This document shows positions 52,315 to 61,087 of a stretch of DNA of 64,000 nt, piece after piece. Position numbers and translations under genes: made by a program. This stretch comes from Fen-455 sp050012675 (GTDB lineage Bacteria > Actinomycetota > Acidimicrobiia > Acidimicrobiales > Bog-793), in assembly GCA_050012675.1 (NCBI GenBank), contig JBEKGS010000006.1, forward strand, positions 124,001-188,000, read 5' to 3'. Under the pieces are notes generated by a model. That model did not search any database. It was not told the origin of the DNA and saw only the letters and a list, made by a program, of their open reading frames with translations. Within the stretch, counting starts at the first letter, position 1. Every line of letters starts with the position of its first letter.

Positions 52315-53574
52315 ATGCCAGAGCCAGTCCGGCCCCGCCGCCTGCGCATCGCGTACCTCGTTTACAGGGGAAACCCGCGTTGTGGCGGCCAGGGTGTCTA
52401 CACGCGTCATCTGACCCGTGAGCTCGCCGCGCTCGGCCACTCGGTCACGGTCTTCTCGGGCCCACCGTATCCGGAGCTCGCCGAAGAGGTGGAGCTCGTG
52501 AAAGTGGCGAGCCTGGACCTGTACCGCGAAGCGGATCCGTTCCGTGTCCCCAGACTGCGCGAGTTCACCTCCCCCGTCGACGTCCTCGAGTTCGCCCTCA
52601 TGTGCGCGGCCGGATTTCCGGAGCCGTTGACGTTCAGCCTGAGGGCTCGGCGCCTGCTCGAAGGTCGCCACGGGGACTTCGATCTCGTTCACGACAACCA
52701 GTGTCTCGGCCGGGGCATTGCCGGCATGATGGACGACGGCTGGCCGGTGCTGGCCACGATCCACCATCCCATCACCGTCGACCGTGAGCTGGACCTGGCG
52801 CACGCGGACCGGTGGCAGCGCCGTTTGACGCTCAGGCGCTGGTACGGCTTTGTCGGGATGCAGGCCCGGGTCGCACGCCAGCTCCCCAGGATCGTGACCG
52901 TCTCCGAGTCGTCACGGCGCGACATAGCCGACCAGCTCGGTGTGGCGCCCGAACGCATGGCGGTCGTCCCCGTCGGCGTGGACGGCGCTGTGTTCCGGCC
53001 GATGCCACAGGTCCGGCGTGTGCCGGGCAGGGTCATGACCACGGCCAGCGCCGACGTGCCGATGAAAGGGCTCGTCCCCCTCCTTGAGGCGCTCGCGAAG
53101 GTCCGTACGGAGCGCCAGGATGCCCATCTCGTGGTCGTAGGCCGCCTGAGGGACGGGAGCACGGTCCCTGCAGCGCTCGATCGCCTCGGTCTCAAAGGGG
53201 CGGTTCGCTTTGTATCCGGACTGAGCGATCAGGCGATCGTCGATCTCTACGCCGAAGCCGAGATCGCAGTGGTGCCCTCGCTCTACGAGGGCTTCTCGCT
53301 CCCGGCGATCGAGGCCATGGCGTGTGGCGTCCCGCTTGTCGCGACTACCGGCGGGGCCTTGCCGGAAGTCACCGGGCCGAGCGGAGCCGCGGCGCTGCTC
53401 GTGGCGCCGAACGATCCGGGCTCGCTGGCCGGTGCTCTTGTCACCGCGCTCGGCGATCCAGCCCTGCGTCGAAGGCTCGGCGAAGCGGGCCGCAGGCGGG
53501 CTCGCGAGTGCTTCAGCTGGCCGGTCACGGCTCGAGCCACCGTCGAGCAGTACCTCGAGCTACTGGCGTGCTGA
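52315..53574 (+). CDS. Glycosyltransferase family 4
   Basis: A 419-residue GT-B-fold retaining glycosyltransferase. The N-terminal RIAYLVYRGNPRCGGQGVYTRHLTREL is the acceptor-side motif with the GGxG-type loop, and the C-terminal SLYEGFSLPAIEAMACGVPLVAT holds the donor-binding EX7E (Glu in YEGFSLPAIEAMA). It is the first gene of a four-gene set with two methyltransferases and an (alpha/alpha)6 protein, similar in kind to actinobacterial loci for methylated polysaccharides. The sugar donor and acceptor are not evident. ATG at 52315, divergent from the MgtE-like gene. Confidence 0.9.
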   Translation: MPEPVRPRRLRIAYLVYRGNPRCGGQGVYTRHLTRELAALGHSVTVFSGPPYPELAEEVELVKVASLDLYREADPFRVPRLREFTSPVDVLEFALMCAAGFPEPLTFSLRARRLLEGRHGDFDLVHDNQCLGRGIAGMMDDGWPVLATIHHPITVDRELDLAHADRWQRRLTLRRWYGFVGMQARVARQLPRIVTVSESSRRDIADQLGVAPERMAVVPVGVDGAVFRPMPQVRRVPGRVMTTASADVPMKGLVPLLEALAKVRTERQDAHLVVVGRLRDGSTVPAALDRLGLKGAVRFVSGLSDQAIVDLYAEAEIAVVPSLYEGFSLPAIEAMACGVPLVATTGGALPEVTGPSGAAALLVAPNDPGSLAGALVTALGDPALRRRLGEAGRRRARECFSWPVTARATVEQYLELLAC

Positions 53575-54284
53575 CCGTCGACTTCGACCGTCTCGGGCTC
53601 CGCCGGTCAGAACGCGTCCTCGACCTGGGGTGCGGCGGCGGCCGGCACGCCTTCGCGTGCCTTCGCCACGGGGCCGTGGTCGTCGCCCTCGACGCCGACC
53701 AGGCCGAGGTCAAGGCCGTGGCCGCGATGATGGCGGCGATGGCCGAAGCCGGCGAGGTCGCCGACGGCGGCACCGGGGCTGTCGTGAGGGGGGACGCGCT
53801 GCGGCTCCCCTTTCCCGATGCCGTCTTCGACAAGGTCATCTGTGCGGAAGTGCTCGAGCACCTGCCCGATGACTCCTCGGCCATGGTCGAGCTCGCGAGG
53901 GTGCTGCGGCCGGGGGGCACGCTCGCCATCAGCGTGCCGCGGTTCGGCCCCGAACTCGTCAACTGGGCGCTCTCGGAGCGTTACCACAACGTCCCGGGCG
54001 GCCACGTGCGCGTCTACCGGCGAAGTCAGCTCATGGACCGCCTCAGGCACGCCGGCCTCGAGCCGGTCGCCTCCCATCATGCGCACGCCCTGCACAGCCC
54101 GTACTGGTGGCTCCGGTGCCTGGTAGGCATCGAGAACGAGAGCTGTCCCGCGGTCCGCGGCTATCACCGTCTCCTCGTGTGGGACATCACGGCCCGCACG
54201 CCTGTCACGCGCATTCCCGAGAGGATCCTCAACCCGCTGCTGGGCAAGAGCCTGGTGGTCTACCTGAGGCACGCGGGACGATGA
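53568..54284 (+). CDS. Class I SAM-dependent methyltransferase
   Basis: A 238-residue methyltransferase. Motif I VLDLGCGGGRHAF is at about 16-28, the acidic motif II residue is in ALDADQ, and ICAEVLEHLPDDS and LARVLRPGGTLAISVPR are motifs IV and V. GTG at 53568 overlaps the end of the GT4 gene by 7 bp; the frame extends upstream within the GT4 gene but is not used. It is plausibly an O-methyltransferase for the glycan or lipid made by this cluster. Its stop overlaps the next ATG by 4 bp (ATGA). Confidence 0.9.
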   Translation: MLTVDFDRLGLRRSERVLDLGCGGGRHAFACLRHGAVVVALDADQAEVKAVAAMMAAMAEAGEVADGGTGAVVRGDALRLPFPDAVFDKVICAEVLEHLPDDSSAMVELARVLRPGGTLAISVPRFGPELVNWALSERYHNVPGGHVRVYRRSQLMDRLRHAGLEPVASHHAHALHSPYWWLRCLVGIENESCPAVRGYHRLLVWDITARTPVTRIPERILNPLLGKSLVVYLRHAGR

Positions 54285-55414
54285 CCGCTCCTCGCCGCCA
54301 GCAAGTCGCCAACATCCCGCTTGCCGAGACGGTCGAGTCGATCCGGGCCGTCCAGCTGCGCGACGGCATGATCCCGTGGTTCACAGGCGGTCATGGCGAC
54401 CCCTGGAACCATGTGGAAGCCTCCATGGCGCTGACAGCCGGGGGCGCCCTGCACGAGGCGGCCCGCGCCTTCGAATGGCTCCGCGCGACCCAGCGCGACG
54501 ACGGGTCCTGGCACACCTACTACCTGTCGGGCGGGAAGGTCGAGGAGCCCCGCATCGACACCAACGTCTGTGCCTACGTGGCGACCGGAGTCTGGCATCA
54601 CTTCCTCGCCACGCGGGACTCAGGTTTCCTGGAGGATCTCTGGCCCTGTGTCGAGCGCGCCATCGACTTCGTCCTCAACTGGCAACGGCCGGGAGGCGAG
54701 CTGGTGTGGTCGATCGACCCCGACGGGACACCAGGGGGCTATGGGCTGCTGACCGGCTCCTCCTCGGCGTACCTGAGCCTGCGGTGTGCCATCGCATGCG
54801 CCTGCCAGCTCGGGCGCGAGCGCCCCGACTGGGAGCTGGCGGCCGGCCGCCTGCGACACGCCGTGGCCCACAACGTGCGCGGCTTTGCTCCGAAGGACGA
54901 GTTCGCCATGGACTGGTACTACCCGGTGCTGGTCGGCGCGCTCGACACCGACACCGCATGCCGACGCATCGACGGGCGGTGGTCCGAGTTCGTGATCGAG
55001 CAACGGGGCGTGCGCTGCGTGTCGGACCAGCCGTGGGTGACAGCTGCCGAGACGGCCGAGTGCGCCATGGCCCTTGTCGCCCTGGGGCGCCGTGACGACG
55101 CCGAGACCCTGCTCGGATGGGCCCGCCAGCACCGCTGGCCTGACGGTTCGTACACCACGGGCATCGTGTACCCGCAGCGTTCGAGTTACCCGCCGGGCGA
55201 GCGTTCTACCTACACGGCGGCGGCGATCGTGCTCGCCGAGGACAGCCTTCGCGCGCTCAGTCCCACCGCTCAGGTGTTCGTCGAAGGACTGCTTCCCTGC
55301 GGGCTCGACCTCGACGCGGAACCGGAGCCGGGCAGTCGCCTGAGCACGCGCAAGCTTCCCCTTTGCGCGCTGTGCACCTCGGCGAACTCGCCCGAGCTCA
55401 GTGCCCGCATGTAG
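54281..55414 (+). CDS. (alpha/alpha)6-barrel protein, prenyltransferase/glucoamylase-like
   Basis: A 377-residue soluble protein with repeated helix pairs and tryptophan-rich segments such as DPWNHVEASMAL, RDDGSWHTYYL and NVCAYVATGVWHHFL, typical of (alpha/alpha)6 toroids. Homologous-looking proteins are often labelled prenyltransferase, but the motifs also fit glycoside hydrolases (glucoamylase-like) and no catalytic residue set is obvious. It follows the methyltransferase with an ATGA overlap and thus belongs to the GT4 cluster. Its last 145 bp overlap the convergent methyltransferase gene on the other strand. Confidence 0.75.
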   Translation: MTAPRRQQVANIPLAETVESIRAVQLRDGMIPWFTGGHGDPWNHVEASMALTAGGALHEAARAFEWLRATQRDDGSWHTYYLSGGKVEEPRIDTNVCAYVATGVWHHFLATRDSGFLEDLWPCVERAIDFVLNWQRPGGELVWSIDPDGTPGGYGLLTGSSSAYLSLRCAIACACQLGRERPDWELAAGRLRHAVAHNVRGFAPKDEFAMDWYYPVLVGALDTDTACRRIDGRWSEFVIEQRGVRCVSDQPWVTAAETAECAMALVALGRRDDAETLLGWARQHRWPDGSYTTGIVYPQRSSYPPGERSTYTAAAIVLAEDSLRALSPTAQVFVEGLLPCGLDLDAEPEPGSRLSTRKLPLCALCTSANSPELSARM

Positions 55415-55992
55415 ATCTCGAACGGGGGCCGCCCGCCGTCGGCGGGATCGGGGAAGACGTCGTGGATGGCAAGCCAGCCTTCGTCGGCCACCCGCGGCGC
55501 CCAGCCTTGGTAGTCCGCCCGGGCGGGCGCCTCGCCGTGGCCCCCGTCGATGAACACGAGGCCTGCGCACACCTTCCAGCGGGCGGCGATCGTGGGTGAG
55601 TCGCCGACGACGGCGATCGCGAGGTCCTCTGCGCCGGCCGCCTCAATGTTGCTTCGCCAGAACGGCAGTGTGTCCATCCGGCCGGACTCACGGTTGACCA
55701 GGGTGTCGTCGTGGTGCTCGAAACCCGCCTGGTTCTCCTCCGAGCCATGGTGGTGGTCGACGCTGAACACCACCGCGGGCGGCCCGCCGAGGCTCACCGC
55801 ACGGGCAATGCCCGAGGCGATGTAGAGCGTCGACCGGCCGCAGTAGGCACCTACTTCGACAAGAGAGGAGAAGCCTGCGAGCGTGGCGCTCTCTGCGAGG
55901 GCCGCGAGGGCGAGGCCCTCGTCGTCGGGCATGAAGCCCTTGGTCGCCCTAGCCGCCTCGAGCAGGCTCTCATGTCTCGGCGCCGGGCTCAT
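55270..55992 (-). CDS. Class I SAM-dependent methyltransferase (Methyltransf_24-like)
   Basis: A 240-residue methyltransferase. SSLVEVGAYCGRSTLYIA is motif I, AVVFSVDHHHGSEEN motif II, VFIDGGHGEAPARADYQGW carries the metal/substrate-binding residues of the O-methyltransferase type, and EGWLAIHDVFPD is a late motif. ATG at 55992. The C-terminus runs 145 bp into the opposite-strand (alpha/alpha)6 gene; its last residues (SGSASRSSPQGSSPSTNT) look like a disordered tail, so the real overlap may be tolerated. Convergent genes of this kind flank GT4 clusters in other actinobacteria, as far as I recall. Confidence 0.82.
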   Translation of the reverse strand: MSPAPRHESLLEAARATKGFMPDDEGLALAALAESATLAGFSSLVEVGAYCGRSTLYIASGIARAVSLGGPPAVVFSVDHHHGSEENQAGFEHHDDTLVNRESGRMDTLPFWRSNIEAAGAEDLAIAVVGDSPTIAARWKVCAGLVFIDGGHGEAPARADYQGWAPRVADEGWLAIHDVFPDPADGGRPPFEIYMRALSSGEFAEVHSAQRGSLRVLRRLPGSGSASRSSPQGSSPSTNT

Positions 55993-56028
55993 CTGCGCCC
56001 GGTCATCGGCGGCACGACACAGGCCAAC

Positions 56029-56640
56029 TCAGCTCGTCGCGAGCGATACGACCGAATAGATGCCGAGGCCGAGCAGGGCCAGGCCCGATAGGCGCCGCAC
56101 GGTTGCGAGGGGCACCCAGCGTGTGACCGCCTTACCAGCGAGCACACCGATGACCGACACCAGAGCGAAGGCGACCGCGGCACCCGCGAAGACTGCCAGG
56201 CCGTCCCGATAATGAGCGGACAGGTTGGCTATCAGAACCTGGGTGATGTCGCCGAACTCGGCCACAGCGACGACGCCGAAGGTGATGATGGCGATGCGCC
56301 AGAAGCCCTGGTTCGCCTCGGAGAGCGACTGCTCCTCCCCAGCTGCCAGCCGCTCGGCCCGTTCCCGCTCCTCGCGCTCGGTGGTCACGAAGAGGTAGAC
56401 GGCTCCGCCGAGGAACAGAGCAGCCACTACTGCTCGCAGCGCGAGCTTGGGCAGCAGGTCGATCAGGCTGCCCGCGACCACGGCGATGCCGGCTTGGAGG
56501 ACGAGCGCGGAACACGCTCCGACCCACACGGGAAGCGGGCGGTGACGCGACGAGAGGACGAGGCAGGCGACGAAGGTCTTGTCGGGCAGCTCGGCCGGGA
56601 TGACCAACGCGAACGTCGTCACCGCGATGGCGAGATTCAC
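56029..56640 (-). CDS. TMEM165/GDT1-family (UPF0016) cation/proton exchanger
   Basis: A 203-residue inner-membrane protein with six TMs in two repeats. Each repeat carries the ExGD(K/R)(T/S)-type motif: ELPDKTF near residue 17 and EFGDITQ in the second half. The first motif has P in place of G. The TM3-TM4 linker is charged and hydrophilic (TEREERERAERLAAGEEQSLSE). Bacterial members export Mn2+ (MneA-like) or Ca2+. ATG at 56640. It is 15 bp after the aminopeptidase gene on the same strand and could share its transcript. Confidence 0.9.
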   Translation of the reverse strand: MNLAIAVTTFALVIPAELPDKTFVACLVLSSRHRPLPVWVGACSALVLQAGIAVVAGSLIDLLPKLALRAVVAALFLGGAVYLFVTTEREERERAERLAAGEEQSLSEANQGFWRIAIITFGVVAVAEFGDITQVLIANLSAHYRDGLAVFAGAAVAFALVSVIGVLAGKAVTRWVPLATVRRLSGLALLGLGIYSVVSLATS

Positions 56641-56655
56641 GTTCGCTGCCGAAGC

Positions 56656-59268
56656 TCATGCTTTGGCGAGAAGCGCCCCGAGGATCCGCCGATGTGCGAG
56701 CACGAAACGGACGTTCACCGCCAGGCGTTCGAGGCTCTGGTCGACGGCGCGTTGCTGGCCGCCGAGGGGGTGTGCCGCGCAGAAGGCGTTGACATCGTGC
56801 GACAGCTTGGGTGTGCCTTCCGGATCCAGCTGGCAAAGGCGTGAGATCTCGAGCATCCGAGTTATCGAGTTCGCCGGGTAACGCTCGAGGAGGGTGTCCC
56901 AATGACCGGAGACGAACTCCCAGACCTGGGGCCCGGCGACGCGGTTGGTCAAGAGCGACCTGAGCAGATAGGGAGCGTCCTGGCTCCTGATCTCTGTGAG
57001 GCAGAGCTCGCAGGTCTCCGCCACGAGCCCGAGATCGCGGATCCAGCTGAGCGACTCGAGGTACCGCTGCTCCTCGATCGGGTCTGAGGGGGAGCGGAAA
57101 CGGGCGAGGATGACCTCGTAGTCAGGGCGCCCCGCAGTGCTCGCCACGACGCGCAAGATGGCCGAAGCTGTGTCCGCGTCCAGCGGGGAGCCCTCGTCGG
57201 CCGCGAGGAAGCGCGCGCGGCTCTCGGCCCGGACGGAAGGATCTGCGCCTACGGTGCCGAGGGCTCCTATGAAAACCGCACGACGCCGTGCGGCCTCTCC
57301 GTCGTCGTCCTCACGGGGGTCCCAACCGACGCGTTCCAGCTCAGGACCGAGCAGCGAACGGGTGAAGACCTCGAGCTCACCGCGGTCCTCCTCGCTGACG
57401 GCGAAGTCCAAGAGCCCAAGCGCGCTTTGGACCATCATCCACACGGTCGGGTCCTTCTCGCCCTCGAGGCGCCTGACGAGAGTGAGGAATTGCTCGAGAG
57501 GCGCGGAGCCGGCCAGTGCACAGGCCCAGGTGTCGGCCACGAGCCTGAAGCGCTCGAGCGGCTCGAGCCGGTCGAAGCCGGCAAGGACCTCTTCCAGGAG
57601 CGCCCCCTCGTAGCGCAGCCGGTAGACACCGTTGCCTCCGGCGTTCACCACGAGCGTGCCTTCCCCGGCCGGGACGCTGATGGGCTGTGAGCGGAGCAGG
57701 TCGTAGTGGAAGGGCTGGCCGTTCGAACGGGCGGCGCCGGGCCGCCGCTGCATCGCCACCGGGACGAGCCAGTTCGAGCCGATGGCGCTAGGGCCCGAGC
57801 CGGCGGGACGATCCGCGTTTGGCAGATACGAGAAGGGCGCCTGAGTGAGCAACACGCCCGAGCCGTCCCCGCTGGCGGTCACGAGCGGATGTCCGCCCTG
57901 GAGGATCCACGAGTCCATGAGCGCACGGATCGGAAGTCCCTCGGCGGCATCTTCTATCGCGTCCCACAGATCGGTCGTCTCGGTGTTGGCGTAACGGTGA
58001 GCGGCAAGATAACGGCGCACGCCCTCGCGGAAGCGTTCCATGCCGAGGTACTGCTCGAGCATGCGAAGCAGGCTGCCGCCTTTTTCGTAGGTGAGCGCGT
58101 CGAACATCGAGTCGACCTCGTCGGGCGTGCGCACCGGGAACTCGATCGGTCGTGTCGTGTGCAGCCCGTCGAGGGCCAGAGCCATCTCCCGGTCGCGGCT
58201 GAACCCGACCCAGCACTGGTACTCGGGCTTGAAGTCGTCCAGGCAGCAAAGGGCCATGTAGGTCGCGAAGGCCTCGTTCAACCAGATGCCGTTCCACCAG
58301 CCCATGGTCACGAGGTCGCCGAACCACATGTGCGCGAGCTCGTGCTCGACGACGCTGGCGACGCGCTCGAGCTCGACGCGGGCCGAATTGGCGGGATCGG
58401 TGAGAAGAGCCGCCTCGCGGAAGGTCACGCACCCGAGGTTCTCCATGGCGCCGAAGGCAAAGTCGGGGATGGCTACGAGGTCCAACTTGTCGCCGGGGTA
58501 GGGCTGGGCGAAGTAACTCGTGTAGAAGCGGAGGGCGTGCTCCCCAGCTTCCAAGGCGAATGTGGTCAGCCGTTCCTTTCCCGCGGTGTGGACGACGCGA
58601 AGTGGGATTCCGTCTACATCCAGGGCCTCGGTCGCAACGAGGGGGCCGACGACGAAGGCGACCAGGTAGGTCGACATCGGGATCGTGTCGGTGAACTCGA
58701 GGCGACGCCTGCCGCCGGCCAGTTCCGTCACACGACGTTCGGCCCCGTTCGATATCGCGAACAGGTCCGCGTCGACCTCGAGCGTGACGGCGAACACAGC
58801 CTTTCGATCGGGCTCGTCCCAGCAGGGAAAGGCCCTTCTTGCGTCGGTCGATTCGAACTGGGTCGTCGCGATGACGTGTTCGTCGCCGTCCTCGTCTCGG
58901 AAGGTGCTCCGGTAAAAGCCATGGAGCTTGTCGTTGAGAACGCCGGCGAAATCGCACTCGAGGACATAGCGGCCCGGCAGGACCTGGCTAGGTGGTGTGA
59001 AGGTGACCCGCTCGAGGGCCTCGTCGAAGGACACGTCCAGACCGACCGGCTCGTTCCAGTCCTCAGGCGGGCCGAGCGTGGCGTTCGAGATCTGAAGCTC
59101 ATTGGCGTTGCAGACGATGGAGTCCGTCGCCGTCGTCACCTCGATCTCGATCCGCTCGTGGCCGACGAAGGTCGCGGTCTCGAGATCAGGAGCGATCGTG
59201 ATCTCGTACCGCTTTGGTGCCACGTCGCGGGAAAGCCTGAAGTCGGTATCGTCGGTTTTCAAAGTCAC
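56656..59268 (-). CDS. pepN: Aminopeptidase N (M1 family)
   Basis: An 870-residue zinc aminopeptidase. The exopeptidase GAMEN motif is at 273-277, the zinc motif HELAH at 309-313 with the third ligand Glu332 (NEAF), and the transition-state Tyr is in the TYEKGG stretch further on. DARRAFPCWDEPDRKA is the usual N-terminal substrate-binding region. The C-terminal helical ERAP1-like domain is complete. GTG at 59268 gives MTLKTDDTDFRLSRDVAPKRYEI, the usual start. It removes N-terminal residues from peptides in the cytoplasm. Confidence 0.95.
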   Translation of the reverse strand: MTLKTDDTDFRLSRDVAPKRYEITIAPDLETATFVGHERIEIEVTTATDSIVCNANELQISNATLGPPEDWNEPVGLDVSFDEALERVTFTPPSQVLPGRYVLECDFAGVLNDKLHGFYRSTFRDEDGDEHVIATTQFESTDARRAFPCWDEPDRKAVFAVTLEVDADLFAISNGAERRVTELAGGRRRLEFTDTIPMSTYLVAFVVGPLVATEALDVDGIPLRVVHTAGKERLTTFALEAGEHALRFYTSYFAQPYPGDKLDLVAIPDFAFGAMENLGCVTFREAALLTDPANSARVELERVASVVEHELAHMWFGDLVTMGWWNGIWLNEAFATYMALCCLDDFKPEYQCWVGFSRDREMALALDGLHTTRPIEFPVRTPDEVDSMFDALTYEKGGSLLRMLEQYLGMERFREGVRRYLAAHRYANTETTDLWDAIEDAAEGLPIRALMDSWILQGGHPLVTASGDGSGVLLTQAPFSYLPNADRPAGSGPSAIGSNWLVPVAMQRRPGAARSNGQPFHYDLLRSQPISVPAGEGTLVVNAGGNGVYRLRYEGALLEEVLAGFDRLEPLERFRLVADTWACALAGSAPLEQFLTLVRRLEGEKDPTVWMMVQSALGLLDFAVSEEDRGELEVFTRSLLGPELERVGWDPREDDDGEAARRRAVFIGALGTVGADPSVRAESRARFLAADEGSPLDADTASAILRVVASTAGRPDYEVILARFRSPSDPIEEQRYLESLSWIRDLGLVAETCELCLTEIRSQDAPYLLRSLLTNRVAGPQVWEFVSGHWDTLLERYPANSITRMLEISRLCQLDPEGTPKLSHDVNAFCAAHPLGGQQRAVDQSLERLAVNVRFVLAHRRILGALLAKA

Positions 59269-59339
59269 GGAGACCGAAGATTAGTCCTGTGGCGCACTAT
59301 CGGCGGTCCACCTCGTTGCACCGACTACGGTCGGGACTC

Positions 59340-60395
59340 GTGCCAGAGCCCGGGTCATCGCAGGTCGGTTTGGGCGCCTCGAAAGAGGAACCCGGAACCC
59401 GCGCGACCGATGTCGTGTGCCTGGGGCACGCGATCGTCGACCGGGTTGCCCACGTGGACGTGAGGACCATCGAGACGGCCGGAGTCGAACCTGGTGCGAT
59501 GACCCTTGTCGACGGTGCGCAAATCGCGAGGCTCGCCGAGCTCGTGGGTGACTGGGTCCAGGTGGCTGGAGGGTCGGCCGCCAACACCGCGGTGGGGCTC
59601 GCTTCGTTGGGCGCCTGTCCGGCCTTTGTGGGCTCTGTGGGACATGACCTGCTCGGTGACGAGTATGAGCGCGACCTCGGCTCAGTCGGTGTCCGGTGCT
59701 TTCTGAGCCGCAACGCCGCCGGCCTCGGCACTGGCCAGTGCCTGGTGATGGTCAGCTACGACTCGGGGCGCACGATGGCGACGAGTCTGGGGGCGGGTGT
59801 CGTCATCGACCCAGCGGCCGTCGAACAGGCCTTCGCCGGGACCGCCGCGGTCTTGTACCTGGAGGGCTACCTGCTCGACTCACCCGGGTCCTACGCCGCT
59901 TTGCAGCGCGCCGTCGAGCTTGCCAAGGCCGGAGGCGGTTCGGTGGCCTTGAGCCTGTCCGACCCGTTTCTCGTCGAGAGGCACGACGAGCTCCTGCACG
60001 GGATGATCGAAGACGACGTCGACCTGCTGTTCGCCAACGAGGAGGAGGCCCGTCGCTTTACCGGGGCCTCCGATCTGGCCGGAGCCCTTGAGGGCCTGGA
60101 GCGTCCGGGGCTCATGGCTGCGGTGACTCTCGGCGCCCGCGGCGCCGTGCTGTTGAGCGGAGGCGAACGCGCCGTCGTCGAAGCCCCCCCGGTCGGGCGC
60201 GTGGACGACACGACTGGTGCAGGAGACCTGTTCGCCGCAGGTGTCCTCTACGGGATCGTCCGTCGCGCGCCCTTGTCGATCTCGGGGCGCCTCGGAGCCC
60301 TTGCCGCAGGGGAGGTCATCTCCCATCTCGGCGCCCAACCCCAGGTGTCCCTGCACTCGGTGGCGGTCCGTGCCGGGCTCACAGAGCCCTGGTAG
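59340..60395 (+). CDS. PfkB-family carbohydrate/adenosine kinase
   Basis: About 351 residues of the ribokinase/PfkB family. GGSAANTAVGLASLGA is the first signature and VDDTTGAGDLFAAGVLYG the second, with the catalytic Asp in GAGD. The LGHAIVDRVAHVDV start and LANEEE-like FANEEEARRF resemble adenosine-kinase-like members. The frame opens at 59289, but GTG at 59340 is preferred because the divergent pepN starts at 59268. Neither has a strong Shine-Dalgarno and the true start is uncertain. The phosphorylated sugar or nucleoside is unknown. Confidence 0.87.
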   Translation: MPEPGSSQVGLGASKEEPGTRATDVVCLGHAIVDRVAHVDVRTIETAGVEPGAMTLVDGAQIARLAELVGDWVQVAGGSAANTAVGLASLGACPAFVGSVGHDLLGDEYERDLGSVGVRCFLSRNAAGLGTGQCLVMVSYDSGRTMATSLGAGVVIDPAAVEQAFAGTAAVLYLEGYLLDSPGSYAALQRAVELAKAGGGSVALSLSDPFLVERHDELLHGMIEDDVDLLFANEEEARRFTGASDLAGALEGLERPGLMAAVTLGARGAVLLSGGERAVVEAPPVGRVDDTTGAGDLFAAGVLYGIVRRAPLSISGRLGALAAGEVISHLGAQPQVSLHSVAVRAGLTEPW

Positions 60396-60418
60396 CGGGC
60401 TGAGCTCGAAGTACTTCG

Positions 60419-61027
60419 TCAGACCCGGTTGCTGTCCTCGTCGGGCGGCAGGAAGGCCAAGTCGAGATCGGCGAGACGTACTAGCGCCGACGCGACCCAG
60501 CGGGCGAGCCCGGCGACCTGCCCGTCGAGCTTGGTCGGGTCATCGAGAAGAGGCTCTTCCAGCCGGACGCTTCCCTGGTAGGCGACCTCGATGGCACACG
60601 CGGGCGCCTCCGAAGAAGGCTCGTACAGCTGCTCGACCATCGGCCCGGACTGCTCCAGGTGCTCGGAGCCGAACTCGGGCCCTTCGCCGGCGAGCGCAGC
60701 GAGGACGAGAGCCGGATCGGGTGTCGCGACCAGGCGCTGAACCCGCAGTGCTATCTCGACTATGAGCTCGGGCGGCTCGGCTGGAGGTTCGCCGATCGAC
60801 CACGACCGGTACGCGCTCTGGCTCCAGGTGGGCCAGTCGAGGCTGAGGTCTGCCCGGACACGCGGCGGGCTGTCCTCACCGGGCAGGCTGTAGGAGGTCT
60901 CGAAGGCCACATCACCGAGGAAGACGTCGATCTGGAACCGCTCCTCAACAGCCTGTTGCTCCAACAATGCGCCCTCGAACGCCTCGCGGAGGGCCGCGAT
61001 GACGTCAAGGAGTATGTGATCGATCAT
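60419..61027 (-). CDS. Conserved hypothetical acidic protein
   Basis: A 202-residue soluble acidic protein I do not recognise. It begins MIDHILLDVIAALREAFEGA with an amphipathic helix, has a central strand-rich stretch (FQIDVFLGDVAFETSYSLP, RADLSLDWPTWSQSAYRSW) and a C-terminal helix (QVAGLARWVASALVRLADL). The start at 61027 lies 60 bp from the divergent GDPD gene. It converges with the PfkB gene, with a 23-bp gap. Codon use looks like that of its neighbours, so it is likely a real gene. Confidence 0.65.
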   Translation of the reverse strand: MIDHILLDVIAALREAFEGALLEQQAVEERFQIDVFLGDVAFETSYSLPGEDSPPRVRADLSLDWPTWSQSAYRSWSIGEPPAEPPELIVEIALRVQRLVATPDPALVLAALAGEGPEFGSEHLEQSGPMVEQLYEPSSEAPACAIEVAYQGSVRLEEPLLDDPTKLDGQVAGLARWVASALVRLADLDLAFLPPDEDSNRV

Positions 61028-61087
61028 TGTGAGCCGAGGCTACAACTCAGTTGCGCAGCAGGCGCATTCAGCTGGTAGACAGCGTGA

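Noticed and set aside
57706..59463. 585-residue open frame on the plus strand
   Set aside because: It lies antisense to pepN, whose GAMEN and HExxH motifs are intact. It shows no domain and has the skewed composition of a GC-rich shadow frame.
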